Source: Maribacter sp044594925
GTDB taxonomy: Bacteria > Bacteroidota > Bacteroidia > Flavobacteriales > Flavobacteriaceae
Reading direction: 5' to 3'
NCBI RefSeq assembly: GCF_044594925.1
Contig: NZ_CP138991.1
Span: 1,364,001 to 1,428,000, forward strand
Length of the DNA: 64,000 nucleotides
Below the pieces are notes generated by a model. It worked only from the letters and a program-made list of their open reading frames with translations, was not told the origin of the DNA and ran no database searches. The position numbers were made by a program, and so were the translations under genes. Below are positions 25,020 through 33,994 of this stretch, in pieces. The number at the start of each line of letters is the position of its first letter. The first letter of the stretch is position 1.

Positions 25020-26290
25020 TAAAGATACTCGGCTAATTTTCTGGTAAGTTCCCTTCTACTATACTGAGCAACATTTACAGATGTTACGTTTAATTCTTGT
25101 TTTTGGTATTGTTGAAACCAGTTTAAAAGTACGTTTTTCAATTGAAAATGTGCTTTGTAATCAAATATTGCTCCGGTTTTGGTCTCGGCTACTAATTTTG
25201 AAACTTCCCAATGCTCTGGGCCTACCCCCAAAATTGGGCGCTTAGCCGCCATATATTCAAATAATTTGCCGGGAATAATACCTATGGTTTCTGGAGCATC
25301 TATTTCAGCAAGCAAAAGTACTTGTGCGCTTTGTTGATAGGAAATCGCCTCATCATGTTTCACGTAACCCACAATATCCAAATGATTTTCCAAACCATAC
25401 GCCTTTAAAGATTTTAACACATCTTCACTAAGAACACCTATAAAACGGAGCTCTAAAGCGTCCTTAAAAGCACTATATTCTTTTACCAATTCCGACAACA
25501 CCTTCCAGAAATTTTCAGGATTTCTTGCAGATAACATAGAACCTATATGAGCAATGGTAAACTTCTTATCTAATTGAACGTTCTCTGAAATAACGCTGTC
25601 ATAACCATTAGTGATAACATGAATAGGACTGCGGGTTAATTGTTGAAACTCATTCTTTGTTGTTTGGCTCGTAACAATGATTTTATCAGCATTATTTAAT
25701 ACTAAGGACTCCAATTCCTTATGCCTATTTTCAGCGATGCGGCTAAGCTTAAGTTTTTTATGATACCCTATCGATGTCCAAGGGTCTCTAAAATCAGCCA
25801 GCCAAGTTACATTTTTAAATTCCTTTAGGTAATGTCCAATAAGATGCACACTATGTGGCGGACCAGTGGTTATAATGCTAGATATACCTTCTTTATCAAT
25901 AACATCGTACAAAAATTTTATCGAAGGTTTTACCCAATATTTACGAGCATCCGGAATAAAGAAGTTTCCGCGAACCCACAGCATAAATTGTTCTGCAACA
26001 GATTGATTTTTTTGCTGTATTATTCCGGAGCTTATGCGTTTTGTTTTTTTTGAAGATAGTACACTTGCGAAGCGATACGGTTCCCAAATAGGATGTTTGT
26101 AAATAGTAACATCATCGGGGATATCACTCTCAAAACTATCATCTACAAGTGGGTAACTGGGGTTTTCCGGAATATAAACCACGGGATCAATTCCAAAATC
26201 GCGCAAATATTTTACGAACTTTAACCAGCGTTGTACGCCAGGACCGCCTGCTGGTGGCCAGTAATAGGTAATGACCAATACCTTTTTCAT
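25019..26290 (-). CDS. GT4-like glycosyltransferase
   Basis: This 423-residue GT-B enzyme has the N-terminal glycine-rich loop YYWPPAGGPGVQRWLKF. The C-terminal nucleotide-sugar site is in FEYMAAKRPILGVGPEHW, with the acidic E of the EAxAxGxPV-type motif replaced by a shorter form, and there is VTNGYDSV before the second Rossmann domain. No signal peptide is present; it should act at the cytoplasmic face. The gene sits between YfhO (TAATG overlap at 26290) and the flippase (TAATG overlap at 25019), so synthesis and export of a lipid-linked glycan are probably joined. Sugar specificity is unknown. Confidence 0.85.
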   Translation of the reverse strand: MKKVLVITYYWPPAGGPGVQRWLKFVKYLRDFGIDPVVYIPENPSYPLVDDSFESDIPDDVTIYKHPIWEPYRFASVLSSKKTKRISSGIIQQKNQSVAEQFMLWVRGNFFIPDARKYWVKPSIKFLYDVIDKEGISSIITTGPPHSVHLIGHYLKEFKNVTWLADFRDPWTSIGYHKKLKLSRIAENRHKELESLVLNNADKIIVTSQTTKNEFQQLTRSPIHVITNGYDSVISENVQLDKKFTIAHIGSMLSARNPENFWKVLSELVKEYSAFKDALELRFIGVLSEDVLKSLKAYGLENHLDIVGYVKHDEAISYQQSAQVLLLAEIDAPETIGIIPGKLFEYMAAKRPILGVGPEHWEVSKLVAETKTGAIFDYKAHFQLKNVLLNWFQQYQKQELNVTSVNVAQYSRRELTRKLAEYL

Positions 26291-28725
26291 TATGACTTTT
26301 CCTCCCTTCTAGTTCTCCAAAAAGAAAAACCAATTCCGCCTAGAAGTACAAGCGCTAACAAAATAGTGCTTGCCAAGGTAATTTGGCTACCTAGCTGTAC
26401 CACCTTAGGTTCAAACTTAAATTCAATAGTATGTTCACCTGCAGGAATTTTCAATGCCCTTAGCACATAGTTAACTTTAAAATGGTCTTTTAGTTCCCCA
26501 TCTATATACGCATTCCAACCATTGTCGTAGTACATTTCAGAAAAAACAGCAACTCCCGCATTTGCATTAGTGGCAGAATAGATAAGGTGATTGGGTTCAT
26601 AATCTGTTAAACGGATAGTCGCAAGAGAATCTAATTGATAATCATATCTATTTATATTTTTAAATTTTTCTGTGTTTACTACCGCGTTCCGTTTCGTATC
26701 TAAACTATCTAGCGCTTTAATCTCTTCATCTGCAGAAGTTACTTGTAACAAATTCTTTACAAACCAAGCGTTACCATTGGCATTAGGGTTTTCAATAGGA
26801 AATTTGGCGCCCTCTTCATTTTCGCGTACCACATACTTTATATTTAGCATGTTAAAAACAGATAGGTTTCCATTATAAATATGAAAATCAAACAAATCTT
26901 GCATTCCCGCAGGTTTTGCAGCATGATAACCTGTTATGGCATTATGAAAATACGCTGTTTTGGCAGAATCAAAACCATCTGTTTGGTCAAAAACTCTGAA
27001 TTGGCCATCATCCTTTAAAATTTGTTTATCTGCCGTAGTTTTTTGAAATGGTTCTAACATTCTTCGTTTAGAAACAAAGTTGTCTTTATTAACATATCTT
27101 AAGTTTACTCCTACAAGGTCAAAGACAATTAATGCGCCCAAAGCTATAATCAACAAATTGGATTTTAGTTTTTGTTTCAAATACAACCATAACAATACTG
27201 CCACAGCCAACACATAACCTAAAGAGCGCAACAAATCGCTTGTATAGACCGCTTTACGGTCTAAGCGAAGCATCTCAGGAAGTTCTTCAAGTCCTGTCAT
27301 TCTTAAATTAGCATCAGCAGCACCAACAAAACTAAAAGTACCTTTGAATACAAACAACAAGAGTCCAAGTCCTAACACTGTACCTGTAGCGTATTTAAGT
27401 GCATTCAGCTTATCTGCTTTTGGCACCTTACTCTTGAATAACTTCTTTAAAGCTAACATCGCTAATATAGGTACGCACAATTCTAAAATAACCTGTATGG
27501 AAGATACTGCTCTAAACTTGTCATATAAAGGAAAATAATCGATCATAAAATCGGTAAGCGTACTGAAATTCTTTCCCCATGATAATACCAGAGACATGAG
27601 TGTTCCAAAGAGTAACCACCATTTGTGCTTTCCCTTCACCAAAAACAATCCTAGTGCAAAAAGGAAGAAAATGATTGCTCCGATATAAGCAGGACCCGAT
27701 ACCCCAGGCTGTTTACCCCAGTATAAAGGAATACCGCTCACAAAATCTAGTGCACTTGATCTAGGTAATCCTTTATCAACTAAATAATTAAAGGATTTTG
27801 AATCCTCGCCCAGGTTTTCCTGACTGGCACCACCGAACAATCTTGGAACAAAAAGATTTAAAGACTCCGTAATACCATAGCTCCATTGTGTAATATACCC
27901 TTTACTTAAACCTCCCGTATTATTCTTAGGGGAACCATCTGGGTTAATGGTAAGTTCACTTTTACCACGGGTACTCCAGTCTGCATATTCTTTTGTAGCC
28001 ATTAGACCTGTAGCATTGGTTGCAATACCAATCAATACGGCAATTAACAATAATGCAACCGAAGTGAAATAATGTTTAAGTTCTTTCCGTTTTATAGCAT
28101 CTATAAGGTAGACAATACCAAGTATTACGACCAATAACATAAAATAGTAGGTCATTTGATAGTGATTGGCAACAATTTCGAGTGCCATAGCTACTGCGGT
28201 AAGTAGAAATCCCCAGAGGTATTTTTTTCTAAAAACTAGCACTATACCAGCCAAAAGTAGCGGCAAATAACCCAATGCATGAGCCTTGGCGTTATGACCT
28301 GCACCTATGATGATAATTAAATAGGTAGAAAAACCAAATGCCAACGCACCAACTATTGCTAACCTGTAATCTACCTTTAAACAACACAATAGAATATAAA
28401 ATCCGATAAGGTATAAGAATAGATAATCTGCCGGTCTTGGTAAAAAACGAAGGGTACGGTCTAATTGTTTTATGTAATTATGAGGATAATTGGCACCGAG
28501 TTGATAAGTGGGCATGCCACCAAAGGCACTATTGGTCCAATAGGGTTCAGAATCCGTCTTTTTACGGAAGTCGTTCTGCTCCTTGGCCATTCCCGTATAT
28601 TGCGCAATATCGTGTTGATATATTACTTTACCTTGAAGTACTGGATGGAAATAAGAAACTGCTGCAAGAATAAAAAAAACAGTTACAAAAAAATGAATCA
28701 AAAAGAATTTTAAGCCTTTCTTCAT
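26290..28725 (-). CDS. YfhO-family integral membrane glycosyltransferase-like protein
   Basis: The 811-residue YfhO-type protein has roughly 12-13 transmembrane segments in the first 560 residues, a conserved extracytoplasmic DIAQYTGMAKEQNDFRK loop after the first helix (YQHD motif), and a soluble C-terminal domain (about 565-770). A last helix follows. YfhO proteins are GT-C-fold candidates that glycosylate envelope polymers such as lipoteichoic acid in Firmicutes; in Bacteroidota the acceptor is unknown. A TTG reading from 28752 is rejected because that TTG lies in the -7 box; the ATG at 28725 is preferred. It heads a four-gene operon with a glycosyltransferase, flippase and pseudouridine synthase. 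Confidence 0.87.
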   Translation of the reverse strand: MKKGLKFFLIHFFVTVFFILAAVSYFHPVLQGKVIYQHDIAQYTGMAKEQNDFRKKTDSEPYWTNSAFGGMPTYQLGANYPHNYIKQLDRTLRFLPRPADYLFLYLIGFYILLCCLKVDYRLAIVGALAFGFSTYLIIIIGAGHNAKAHALGYLPLLLAGIVLVFRKKYLWGFLLTAVAMALEIVANHYQMTYYFMLLVVILGIVYLIDAIKRKELKHYFTSVALLLIAVLIGIATNATGLMATKEYADWSTRGKSELTINPDGSPKNNTGGLSKGYITQWSYGITESLNLFVPRLFGGASQENLGEDSKSFNYLVDKGLPRSSALDFVSGIPLYWGKQPGVSGPAYIGAIIFFLFALGLFLVKGKHKWWLLFGTLMSLVLSWGKNFSTLTDFMIDYFPLYDKFRAVSSIQVILELCVPILAMLALKKLFKSKVPKADKLNALKYATGTVLGLGLLLFVFKGTFSFVGAADANLRMTGLEELPEMLRLDRKAVYTSDLLRSLGYVLAVAVLLWLYLKQKLKSNLLIIALGALIVFDLVGVNLRYVNKDNFVSKRRMLEPFQKTTADKQILKDDGQFRVFDQTDGFDSAKTAYFHNAITGYHAAKPAGMQDLFDFHIYNGNLSVFNMLNIKYVVRENEEGAKFPIENPNANGNAWFVKNLLQVTSADEEIKALDSLDTKRNAVVNTEKFKNINRYDYQLDSLATIRLTDYEPNHLIYSATNANAGVAVFSEMYYDNGWNAYIDGELKDHFKVNYVLRALKIPAGEHTIEFKFEPKVVQLGSQITLASTILLALVLLGGIGFSFWRTRREEKS

Positions 28726-28749
28726 GTTGATTAGCGGAGATTGGTTAGA

Positions 28750-28781
28750 CAAAGATAACTAGTCTAGTTCTTCGAAATCAA
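28750..28781 (-). promoter_or_regulatory. Promoter of the YfhO operon
   Basis: On the - strand, TTG (28779-28781), 21 bases, then TATCTTTG (28750-28757) lie 24 bases before the YfhO ATG. The -33 element overlaps the 3' end of the DUF4834 gene. Confidence 0.6.
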
Positions 28782-29022
28782 TATACTCCCCTACTTTTTC
28801 AGATTCATCTTTTCTCTTTGAAGATTTTTTGTTGATTATAACATCTCCCGCATCCGACTTATAGGAATTAGCCTGCTGTTCAAAACCTTCGAAAGCTTGT
28901 TTAAAATGCGACTCGGTTTTCTTTGCTGCGTAGTTAATTATTTTGGGAGCAAATAGTCTTGCCAATATTTTAAGCAAGTAATATCCCAAAAGAATAATCA
29001 ATATTGTTTTTAAAAAAGCCAT
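28759..29022 (-). CDS. DUF4834 family protein
   Basis: The 87-residue protein has one N-terminal membrane helix (TILIILLGYYLLKILARLF). A cytoplasmic helical and charged tail follows (PKIINYAAKKTESHFKQAFEG, then KRKDESEKVGEYIDFEELD). It matches the layout of DUF4834, a Bacteroidota family of unknown role usually found beside YfhO. The stop is 33 bases upstream of the YfhO start, and the YfhO promoter overlaps its 3' end, so YfhO can also be expressed independently. Confidence 0.8.
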   Translation of the reverse strand: MAFLKTILIILLGYYLLKILARLFAPKIINYAAKKTESHFKQAFEGFEQQANSYKSDAGDVIINKKSSKRKDESEKVGEYIDFEELD

Positions 29023-29109
29023 TATTTATGAATGATATATATCAAAAATACAATTATCACGTTGTAATACTAGATTCTAAGTATTAAAATAATTATAAAG
29101 TCGTACCAC

Positions 29110-30198
29110 ATGGGTAAACCCTTTTACATCAAAAGAGTTTCAAGTTCTATTTTATTTCTTTTGTGCATTATACCATTGGCCATGAAAAGTCAATATACAG
29201 ATGTAATCAATTCAAATAGACCAGGTCTTTCTGTAAGCGCCTATGCTGTGGGGAAAAATGTGATACAAGCCGAGCTAGGTTTGTTCTACGAACAAAGCGA
29301 CCATACCCTATTAAACACACAATCGGATATATGGGGAACAGATATTTCCTTGAGGTACGGATTATTGTTCGAAAGGTTAGAATTGAATTACGAGGGAAGT
29401 TTCCAGGACCAAGAAATCCTATTTTCGAATTTTAATACTACCGAAAAAAGAACGGATTTCTCAAGAAATAGATTAGGTCTAAAATTTTTGATCTACGATC
29501 CTTTTAAGAATCCTGAAAAAAACAAACCTAATTTATATAGTTGGAGAGCTAATAATAAATTTCAACTAAAAAACCTCCTTCCTGCAGTTTCTATATATGC
29601 AGGTGCAAATTTTGTATTGGGTGAAAACCCCTACTACCCTGGTGAAGCAGCAATTTCTCCGAGAGTTATGCTAGCTACGCAAAGTAGACTAACACCAAGG
29701 TTCGTTATGATAACTAATTTGGCCTATGACCGAATTGGAACAGATTCACCAGAAATGAGTTATATCATTTCACTATCCCACGCGTTTAGAAATCCTAAAT
29801 GGAGTGCTTTTATAGAGCATCAAGGAATTGAAAGTGATCGTTATTCAGATGTGTTGGTTAGAGGTGGTATTGCTCATTTATTAAATGAACGTTTACAAGT
29901 AGATTTCAATTTAGGTGCTAGCTTTAAAAATACACCTTCAAGAGTGTTTGTAAGCGCTGGAGGTTCTTATCGTTTTGATTTCCACAAAGATAGTTTAGTA
30001 CCTATAGAAGATCAAGATGCAGATGAAAATGGCGGAGCCATTGAAAAGAACGCCATGAAAAAAAACAAAAAGAAAAAAAGAAAAAACAAAGGTAGTGGTG
30101 CTGAAGATATTGATTTAGGACCTTCTAAAAAACAACTTCGAAAATTAAAGAAGGCCAAAAAGAATAAGAAAAAAGATTCTGGCGAAATAGAATTCTAG
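29110..30198 (+). CDS. Outer-membrane beta-barrel protein (MetA-pathway/transporter-like)
   Basis: This 362-residue exported protein has a signal-type N-terminus (ILFLLCIIPLAMKSQYTD), then TDVINSNRPGLSVSAYAVG. A run of amphipathic strands follows (GADxSLRYGLLFERLELNYE, RFVMITNLAYDRIG), as in the phenol-degradation MetA/transporter-type outer-membrane barrels of Bacteroidota. Residues 315-362 are a highly charged lysine tail (KKNKKKKRKNKG, KKAKKNKKKD) with no fold. It is divergent from DUF4834. No substrate can be assigned. Confidence 0.75.
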   Translation: MGKPFYIKRVSSSILFLLCIIPLAMKSQYTDVINSNRPGLSVSAYAVGKNVIQAELGLFYEQSDHTLLNTQSDIWGTDISLRYGLLFERLELNYEGSFQDQEILFSNFNTTEKRTDFSRNRLGLKFLIYDPFKNPEKNKPNLYSWRANNKFQLKNLLPAVSIYAGANFVLGENPYYPGEAAISPRVMLATQSRLTPRFVMITNLAYDRIGTDSPEMSYIISLSHAFRNPKWSAFIEHQGIESDRYSDVLVRGGIAHLLNERLQVDFNLGASFKNTPSRVFVSAGGSYRFDFHKDSLVPIEDQDADENGGAIEKNAMKKNKKKKRKNKGSGAEDIDLGPSKKQLRKLKKAKKNKKKDSGEIEF

Positions 30199-30284
30199 AT
30201 TAGCATCTCAATACATTTTTTGTACTAGTGCTATTTTTAAGTGTTGATTAATATCCCTAATATTGATGGCTCTAAAAACCATCG

Positions 30285-31403
30285 ATGATTACTATAAAAG
30301 AGGTTTCCTCCAAATCAGATTTAAAGAAATTTGTAACCTTTCCTTTTTTACTCTACAAAGATTCTAAATATTGGGTACCTCCTATAATTAATGACGAATT
30401 GGAGTCTTTTGACAAGACAAAAAATCCCGTTTTTAAAGATGCCGAAGCCTGGTTCTTTCTAGCATACGAAAATAATAAGATCGTTGGGCGTGTTGCAGCA
30501 ATTATTAATAGATTGGAAGTAAATCAACAAAACGTAAAAAAAATGCGATTTGGTTGGTTCGACTTTGTGGACAACACTAGTGTTTCTGAGGCTTTACTTC
30601 AAAAAGTAAGCGAAATAGGGAGTGCCAATTCGTTAGAATATATGGAAGGTCCAGTCGGATTTTCCAATTTGGACAAAGTAGGTGTTCTGGTAGAAGGTTT
30701 TGATCATATTGGCACTATGATTACATGGTACAACCACCCGTACTATAAGGATCATTACGAGCGTTTGGGTTTTGTGAAAGAGAAGGAATATATGGAGAAT
30801 AAATTTCCAGCAGGGAATGCAGATCCCAAATTGTTCACTAAATTAAATAGTCTTATTAAACGGAGGTATGGCTTAAGTGAATTGAATTTCACAAAGACAA
30901 AAGAAGTACTACCCTTAGCAGATGAGATGTTTGACCTTTTCAATAAAACATATGCAAGTTTATCCTCATTTGTGCCCATTACAGAAATACAAAAGGCCTA
31001 CTTTAAAAAGAAATACATCAGTTTTATAAATCCTGAATATATTAAGTTTATTAAGGACAAAGAGGAAAAGCTTGTGGCCTTCGCCATAGTTATGCCATCA
31101 TTCTCTGAGGCTTTACAAAAAGCTAAAGGTAAACTCTTTCCTTTTGGCTTATTTCATTTATTAAATGCAAAAAAGAATAGTAAGGATGTTATTTTTTACT
31201 TGATAGGCATAGACCCAGAATATCAAAATAAAGGCGTAACGGCAATAATTTTTAATGAGTATCATAAGACGTTTACCGAAAAAGGGATAGAAATGTGTTA
31301 CAGGACACCTGAACTAGAAGAGAACCTAGCGATAAAACAGATGTGGAAGCATTTTGATCCAGTAATTTACAAGAGGCGAAGAACGTACCGAAAAAATTTA
31401 TAA
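30285..31403 (+). CDS. GNAT-like N-acetyltransferase (YghO-type)
   Basis: The 372-residue soluble protein has the appearance of the YghO-type GNAT family: an N-terminal PFLLYKDSKYWVPPIINDEL segment, WYNHPYYKDHYERLGFVKEKEY in the middle, and a GNAT-like acetyl-CoA loop late in the sequence (IGIDPEYQNKGVTAIIFNEYH) followed by YRTPELEENLAIKQMWK. It probably transfers an acyl group to an amine or amino-acid substrate, but the acceptor is unknown. It stands alone, ended by the terminator at 31446-31480. Confidence 0.75.
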   Translation: MITIKEVSSKSDLKKFVTFPFLLYKDSKYWVPPIINDELESFDKTKNPVFKDAEAWFFLAYENNKIVGRVAAIINRLEVNQQNVKKMRFGWFDFVDNTSVSEALLQKVSEIGSANSLEYMEGPVGFSNLDKVGVLVEGFDHIGTMITWYNHPYYKDHYERLGFVKEKEYMENKFPAGNADPKLFTKLNSLIKRRYGLSELNFTKTKEVLPLADEMFDLFNKTYASLSSFVPITEIQKAYFKKKYISFINPEYIKFIKDKEEKLVAFAIVMPSFSEALQKAKGKLFPFGLFHLLNAKKNSKDVIFYLIGIDPEYQNKGVTAIIFNEYHKTFTEKGIEMCYRTPELEENLAIKQMWKHFDPVIYKRRRTYRKNL

Positions 31404-31405
31404 GC

Positions 31406-31415
31406 AAACTACTTC
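31406..31415 (+). repeat. Short related copy of the intergenic repeat
   Basis: AAACTACTTC matches the first ten bases of the copy at 36996-37005 and lies 3 bases after the stop of the + strand gene ending at 31403. Confidence 0.3.
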
Positions 31416-31445
31416 AAGTGGTGTTCTACCCTTTGGAGGTGCCAA

Positions 31446-31480
31446 TAAAGAAAGCCCGAACAGTTGTCGGGCTTTCTTTA
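31446..31480. terminator. Bidirectional terminator
   Basis: TAAAGAAAGCCCGA and TCGGGCTTTCTTTA form a 14-bp perfect stem with a 7-base loop, between the GNAT gene (+) and the alpha-oxoamine synthase gene (-). Confidence 0.85.
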
Positions 31481-31499
31481 TGATTTCTAAAAATATTGC

Positions 31500-32759
31500 T
31501 TACTCACCCATTGCTGCGGCAACTGCGGCAGATAGTCTTTTGTATGTGCCGTTTTCCAATCTTTCCCGTATTGCAGAAAATGCTGCTAAAGTCTCATTGA
31601 TATCTTCCATTGTGTGGGTGGCCGTAGGAATCATTCGTAATAAAATAAGTCCTTTCGGTATTACAGGGTACACAACTATAGAACAGAAAATACCATAATT
31701 TTCTCGTAAGTCCTTTACTAAAGCCATGGCTTCCGGTATACTACCATTTAAATAGACGGGCGTTACACAACTTGTAGTACTTCCAATATCAAAACCTTTA
31801 GCCTTTAATCCGTTTTGCAGTGCGTTTACGTTTTCCCAGAGCTTTGCTTTAAGTTCTGGTTGGGTACGCAACATATCTAACCTTTTTAAAGCTCCCTTAA
31901 CGTATAGCATAGGCAGCGACTTTGCGAACATTTGCGAACGCAGGTTATATTTTAAATAATCTATTATTTCTTTATCGGCCGCTAGGAACGCTCCAATACT
32001 AGCCATTGATTTTGCGAAGGTTGCAAAGTAGACATCAATATCATCTTGGATTCCTTGCTCCTCTCCAGCGCCAGCACCCGTTTTACCTAATGTTCCAAAA
32101 CCATGGGCATCATCAACCAATAGCCTAAAATTGTACTTTTTCTTAAGTGCAACTATTTCTTTCAGTTTACCTTGCTCTCCACGCATTCCAAAAACACCCT
32201 CAGAAATAACCAGAATACCTCCTCCGGTCTGTTCAGCCATTTTTACAGCTCGCTCCAAATTAACTTCCAAGCTTTCAATATCATTATGCTTAAAGGTAAA
32301 CCGTTTCCCCATATGAAGGCGCACACCGTCTATGATACAAGCATGGCAATCTACATCATAAACAATAATATCATCTTTAGACACTAGTGCATCTATAGCA
32401 GACATAATGCCTTGATAACCAAAATTCAACAGATAGGCAGATTCTTTACTAACAAAGTCTGCACATTCTTGTTCTAGTTGCTCATGGAATTTCGTATGAC
32501 CACTCATCATTCTTGCACCCATAGGATAGGCAGAACCATACTCCGCGGCTGCCTCCCCATCAATTTTCTTAATCTCCGGAAGGTTAGCAAGACCTAGATA
32601 ATCGTTAATACTCCAAGTGATTACGTCTTTTCCTTGAAATTTCATTCTATTGGAAATCGGTCCTTCCAACTTTGGAAATACAAAATATCCCTCTGCCTGC
32701 GAAGCCCACTTACCTAATGGTCCTTTATTCGCTATAATTCTATCAAATAAATCTGTCAT
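31500..32759 (-). CDS. Alpha-oxoamine synthase (candidate cysteate or serine acyltransferase)
   Basis: This 419-residue fold-type I PLP enzyme joins an acyl-CoA or acyl-ACP to an amino acid with loss of CO2. Family motifs are SINDYLGLANLPE, YGSAYPMGARMMSGHTKFHEQLE, YDVDCHACIIDG, LVDDAHGFGTLG and the lysine in FATFAKSMASIGAF. Members include KbL, BioF, serine palmitoyltransferase and the cysteate fatty-acyltransferase of capnine (sulfonolipid) synthesis. Beside a cysteine-synthase homologue on the same strand, I favour sphingolipid- or sulfonolipid-type chemistry over biotin or threonine catabolism. Its own box (32782) and the terminator at 32829 make it separate from the upstream gene. Confidence 0.82.
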   Translation of the reverse strand: MTDLFDRIIANKGPLGKWASQAEGYFVFPKLEGPISNRMKFQGKDVITWSINDYLGLANLPEIKKIDGEAAAEYGSAYPMGARMMSGHTKFHEQLEQECADFVSKESAYLLNFGYQGIMSAIDALVSKDDIIVYDVDCHACIIDGVRLHMGKRFTFKHNDIESLEVNLERAVKMAEQTGGGILVISEGVFGMRGEQGKLKEIVALKKKYNFRLLVDDAHGFGTLGKTGAGAGEEQGIQDDIDVYFATFAKSMASIGAFLAADKEIIDYLKYNLRSQMFAKSLPMLYVKGALKRLDMLRTQPELKAKLWENVNALQNGLKAKGFDIGSTTSCVTPVYLNGSIPEAMALVKDLRENYGIFCSIVVYPVIPKGLILLRMIPTATHTMEDINETLAAFSAIRERLENGTYKRLSAAVAAAMGE

Positions 32760-32781
32760 TGCCTACATTTTGTTCTGAATG

Positions 32782-32789
32782 CAAAAGTA
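32782..32789 (-). promoter_or_regulatory. -7 box for the alpha-oxoamine synthase gene
   Basis: On the - strand this reads TACTTTTG, matching TAnnTTTG, 22 bases before the ATG at 32759. No TTG at normal spacing was seen. Confidence 0.45.
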
Positions 32790-32828
32790 AAAATTTTTAG
32801 GTTGCATTCATAAATTATTTATAACATG

Positions 32829-32855
32829 AAAAAGCGGGTAAAAAACCCGCTTTTT
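32829..32855 (-). terminator. Terminator of the cysteine-synthase-like gene
   Basis: AAAAAGCGGGT and ACCCGCTTTTT pair around five A residues, 20 bases after the stop of the gene at 32876-33916. Confidence 0.8.
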
Positions 32856-32875
32856 AAGTAAATAAGTTAATCGTA

Positions 32876-33916
32876 TTATTTTACGAATTGAATCTCTTGA
32901 GTTTCCTCTACAGGATTAGTTTCTAAGAAACCTTGGTCTTCCATCCACTGATCACTATATATTTTGCTCATGTATCTAGAACCATGATCTGGGAAGATTA
33001 CGACCACATTACTATTCTCATCAAAAGTATTTAACTCGTTCAACTGCTTCAAAGCTTGCATTACCGCACCACTTGTATAACCAACAAAAATACCTTCGGT
33101 TCTAGAAACCTCTCTTGCGGTATGGGCACTTTCTGCATCGGTTACCTTAATGAATTCGTCTATGATCTTGAAATCAGTAGCACCGGGAATCAAATTTTTC
33201 CCTAAACCTTCTATTCTGTAAGGATATATTTCATTAGTATCCAAAGCACCGGTCTCGTGATACTTTTTTAAGACCGACCCATAAGCGTCGACTCCAATTA
33301 CCCTAATGTTAGGATTTTGTTCCTTTAAAAAACGGGCTGTTCCAGAAATTGTACCACCAGTACCGCTACACGCCACAAAATGCGTTATTTGACCAGCTGT
33401 TTGCTCCCAGATTTCTGGCCCTGTAGATTTGTAATGAGCATCCATGTTCAACTCATTAAAATATTGGTTGATATAAATAGAACCTTTCGTCTCTTGGTGT
33501 AAGCGTTTAGCAACTTCATAGTAAGACCTTGGGTCATCTGCACTAACATGGGCAGGGCATACGTACACCTTAGCTCCCATAGACCTGAGCATGTCTATCT
33601 TATCTTTGGAGGATTTTGAACTTACCGCCAAAATACAATCATAACCCTTTATAATACTGGCCATTGCAATACTAAAACCAGTATTTCCAGAAGTAGTCTC
33701 TATAATGGTACTACCTTCCGTTAAAATTCCTTTGCGCTCTGCCTCCGTTATTATGTGCAGGGCAATACGGTCTTTTGCAGAGTGTCCTGGATTAAAAGCT
33801 TCTACTTTTGCGTAAAAATTACCGCTAAAACCCTTAGTTATTTTATTAAGTTTCACTAACGGAGTATCGCCTACTAGCTCTAAGATATTGTTATAAGCCT
33901 TTATCTCATTCTTCAT
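32876..33916 (-). CDS. Cysteine-synthase-like PLP enzyme (candidate cysteate synthase)
   Basis: This 346-residue fold-type II PLP enzyme shows FNPGHSAKDRIALHI with the PLP lysine, the asparagine loop ETTSGNTGFSIAMA, the phosphate loop SGTGGTISGTARF and the closing FPDHGSRYMSKIYSDQWM. The FPDHGSRY ending is like cystathionine beta-synthase. It beta-replaces the hydroxyl or acyl of a serine derivative; nucleophile sulfide, homocysteine or sulfite cannot be told from sequence. Placed next to an alpha-oxoamine synthase it could be the cysteate synthase that starts capnine synthesis; that is inference. OAS sulfhydrylase or cystathionine beta-synthase are the alternatives. It is separated from the neighbour by a terminator. 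Confidence 0.8.
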   Translation of the reverse strand: MKNEIKAYNNILELVGDTPLVKLNKITKGFSGNFYAKVEAFNPGHSAKDRIALHIITEAERKGILTEGSTIIETTSGNTGFSIAMASIIKGYDCILAVSSKSSKDKIDMLRSMGAKVYVCPAHVSADDPRSYYEVAKRLHQETKGSIYINQYFNELNMDAHYKSTGPEIWEQTAGQITHFVACSGTGGTISGTARFLKEQNPNIRVIGVDAYGSVLKKYHETGALDTNEIYPYRIEGLGKNLIPGATDFKIIDEFIKVTDAESAHTAREVSRTEGIFVGYTSGAVMQALKQLNELNTFDENSNVVVIFPDHGSRYMSKIYSDQWMEDQGFLETNPVEETQEIQFVK

Positions 33917-33972
33917 AAGGGGAATCTAATTTTAAGGATTTCCGAACTAAATTTTACGTCAGAAAATCGATA

Positions 33973-33980
33973 CAAAACTA
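33973..33980 (-). promoter_or_regulatory. -7 box for the cysteine-synthase-like gene
   Basis: On the - strand this reads TAGTTTTG, matching TAnnTTTG, 56 bases before the start. A TACGTCAGAAA motif lies downstream of it, at 33955-33965. Confidence 0.4.
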
Positions 33981-33994
33981 CCATTTTTTTTCAA

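Noticed and set aside
28725..28752. YfhO starting at TTG 28752
   Set aside because: The TTG is part of the TATCTTTG box; transcription starts after it.
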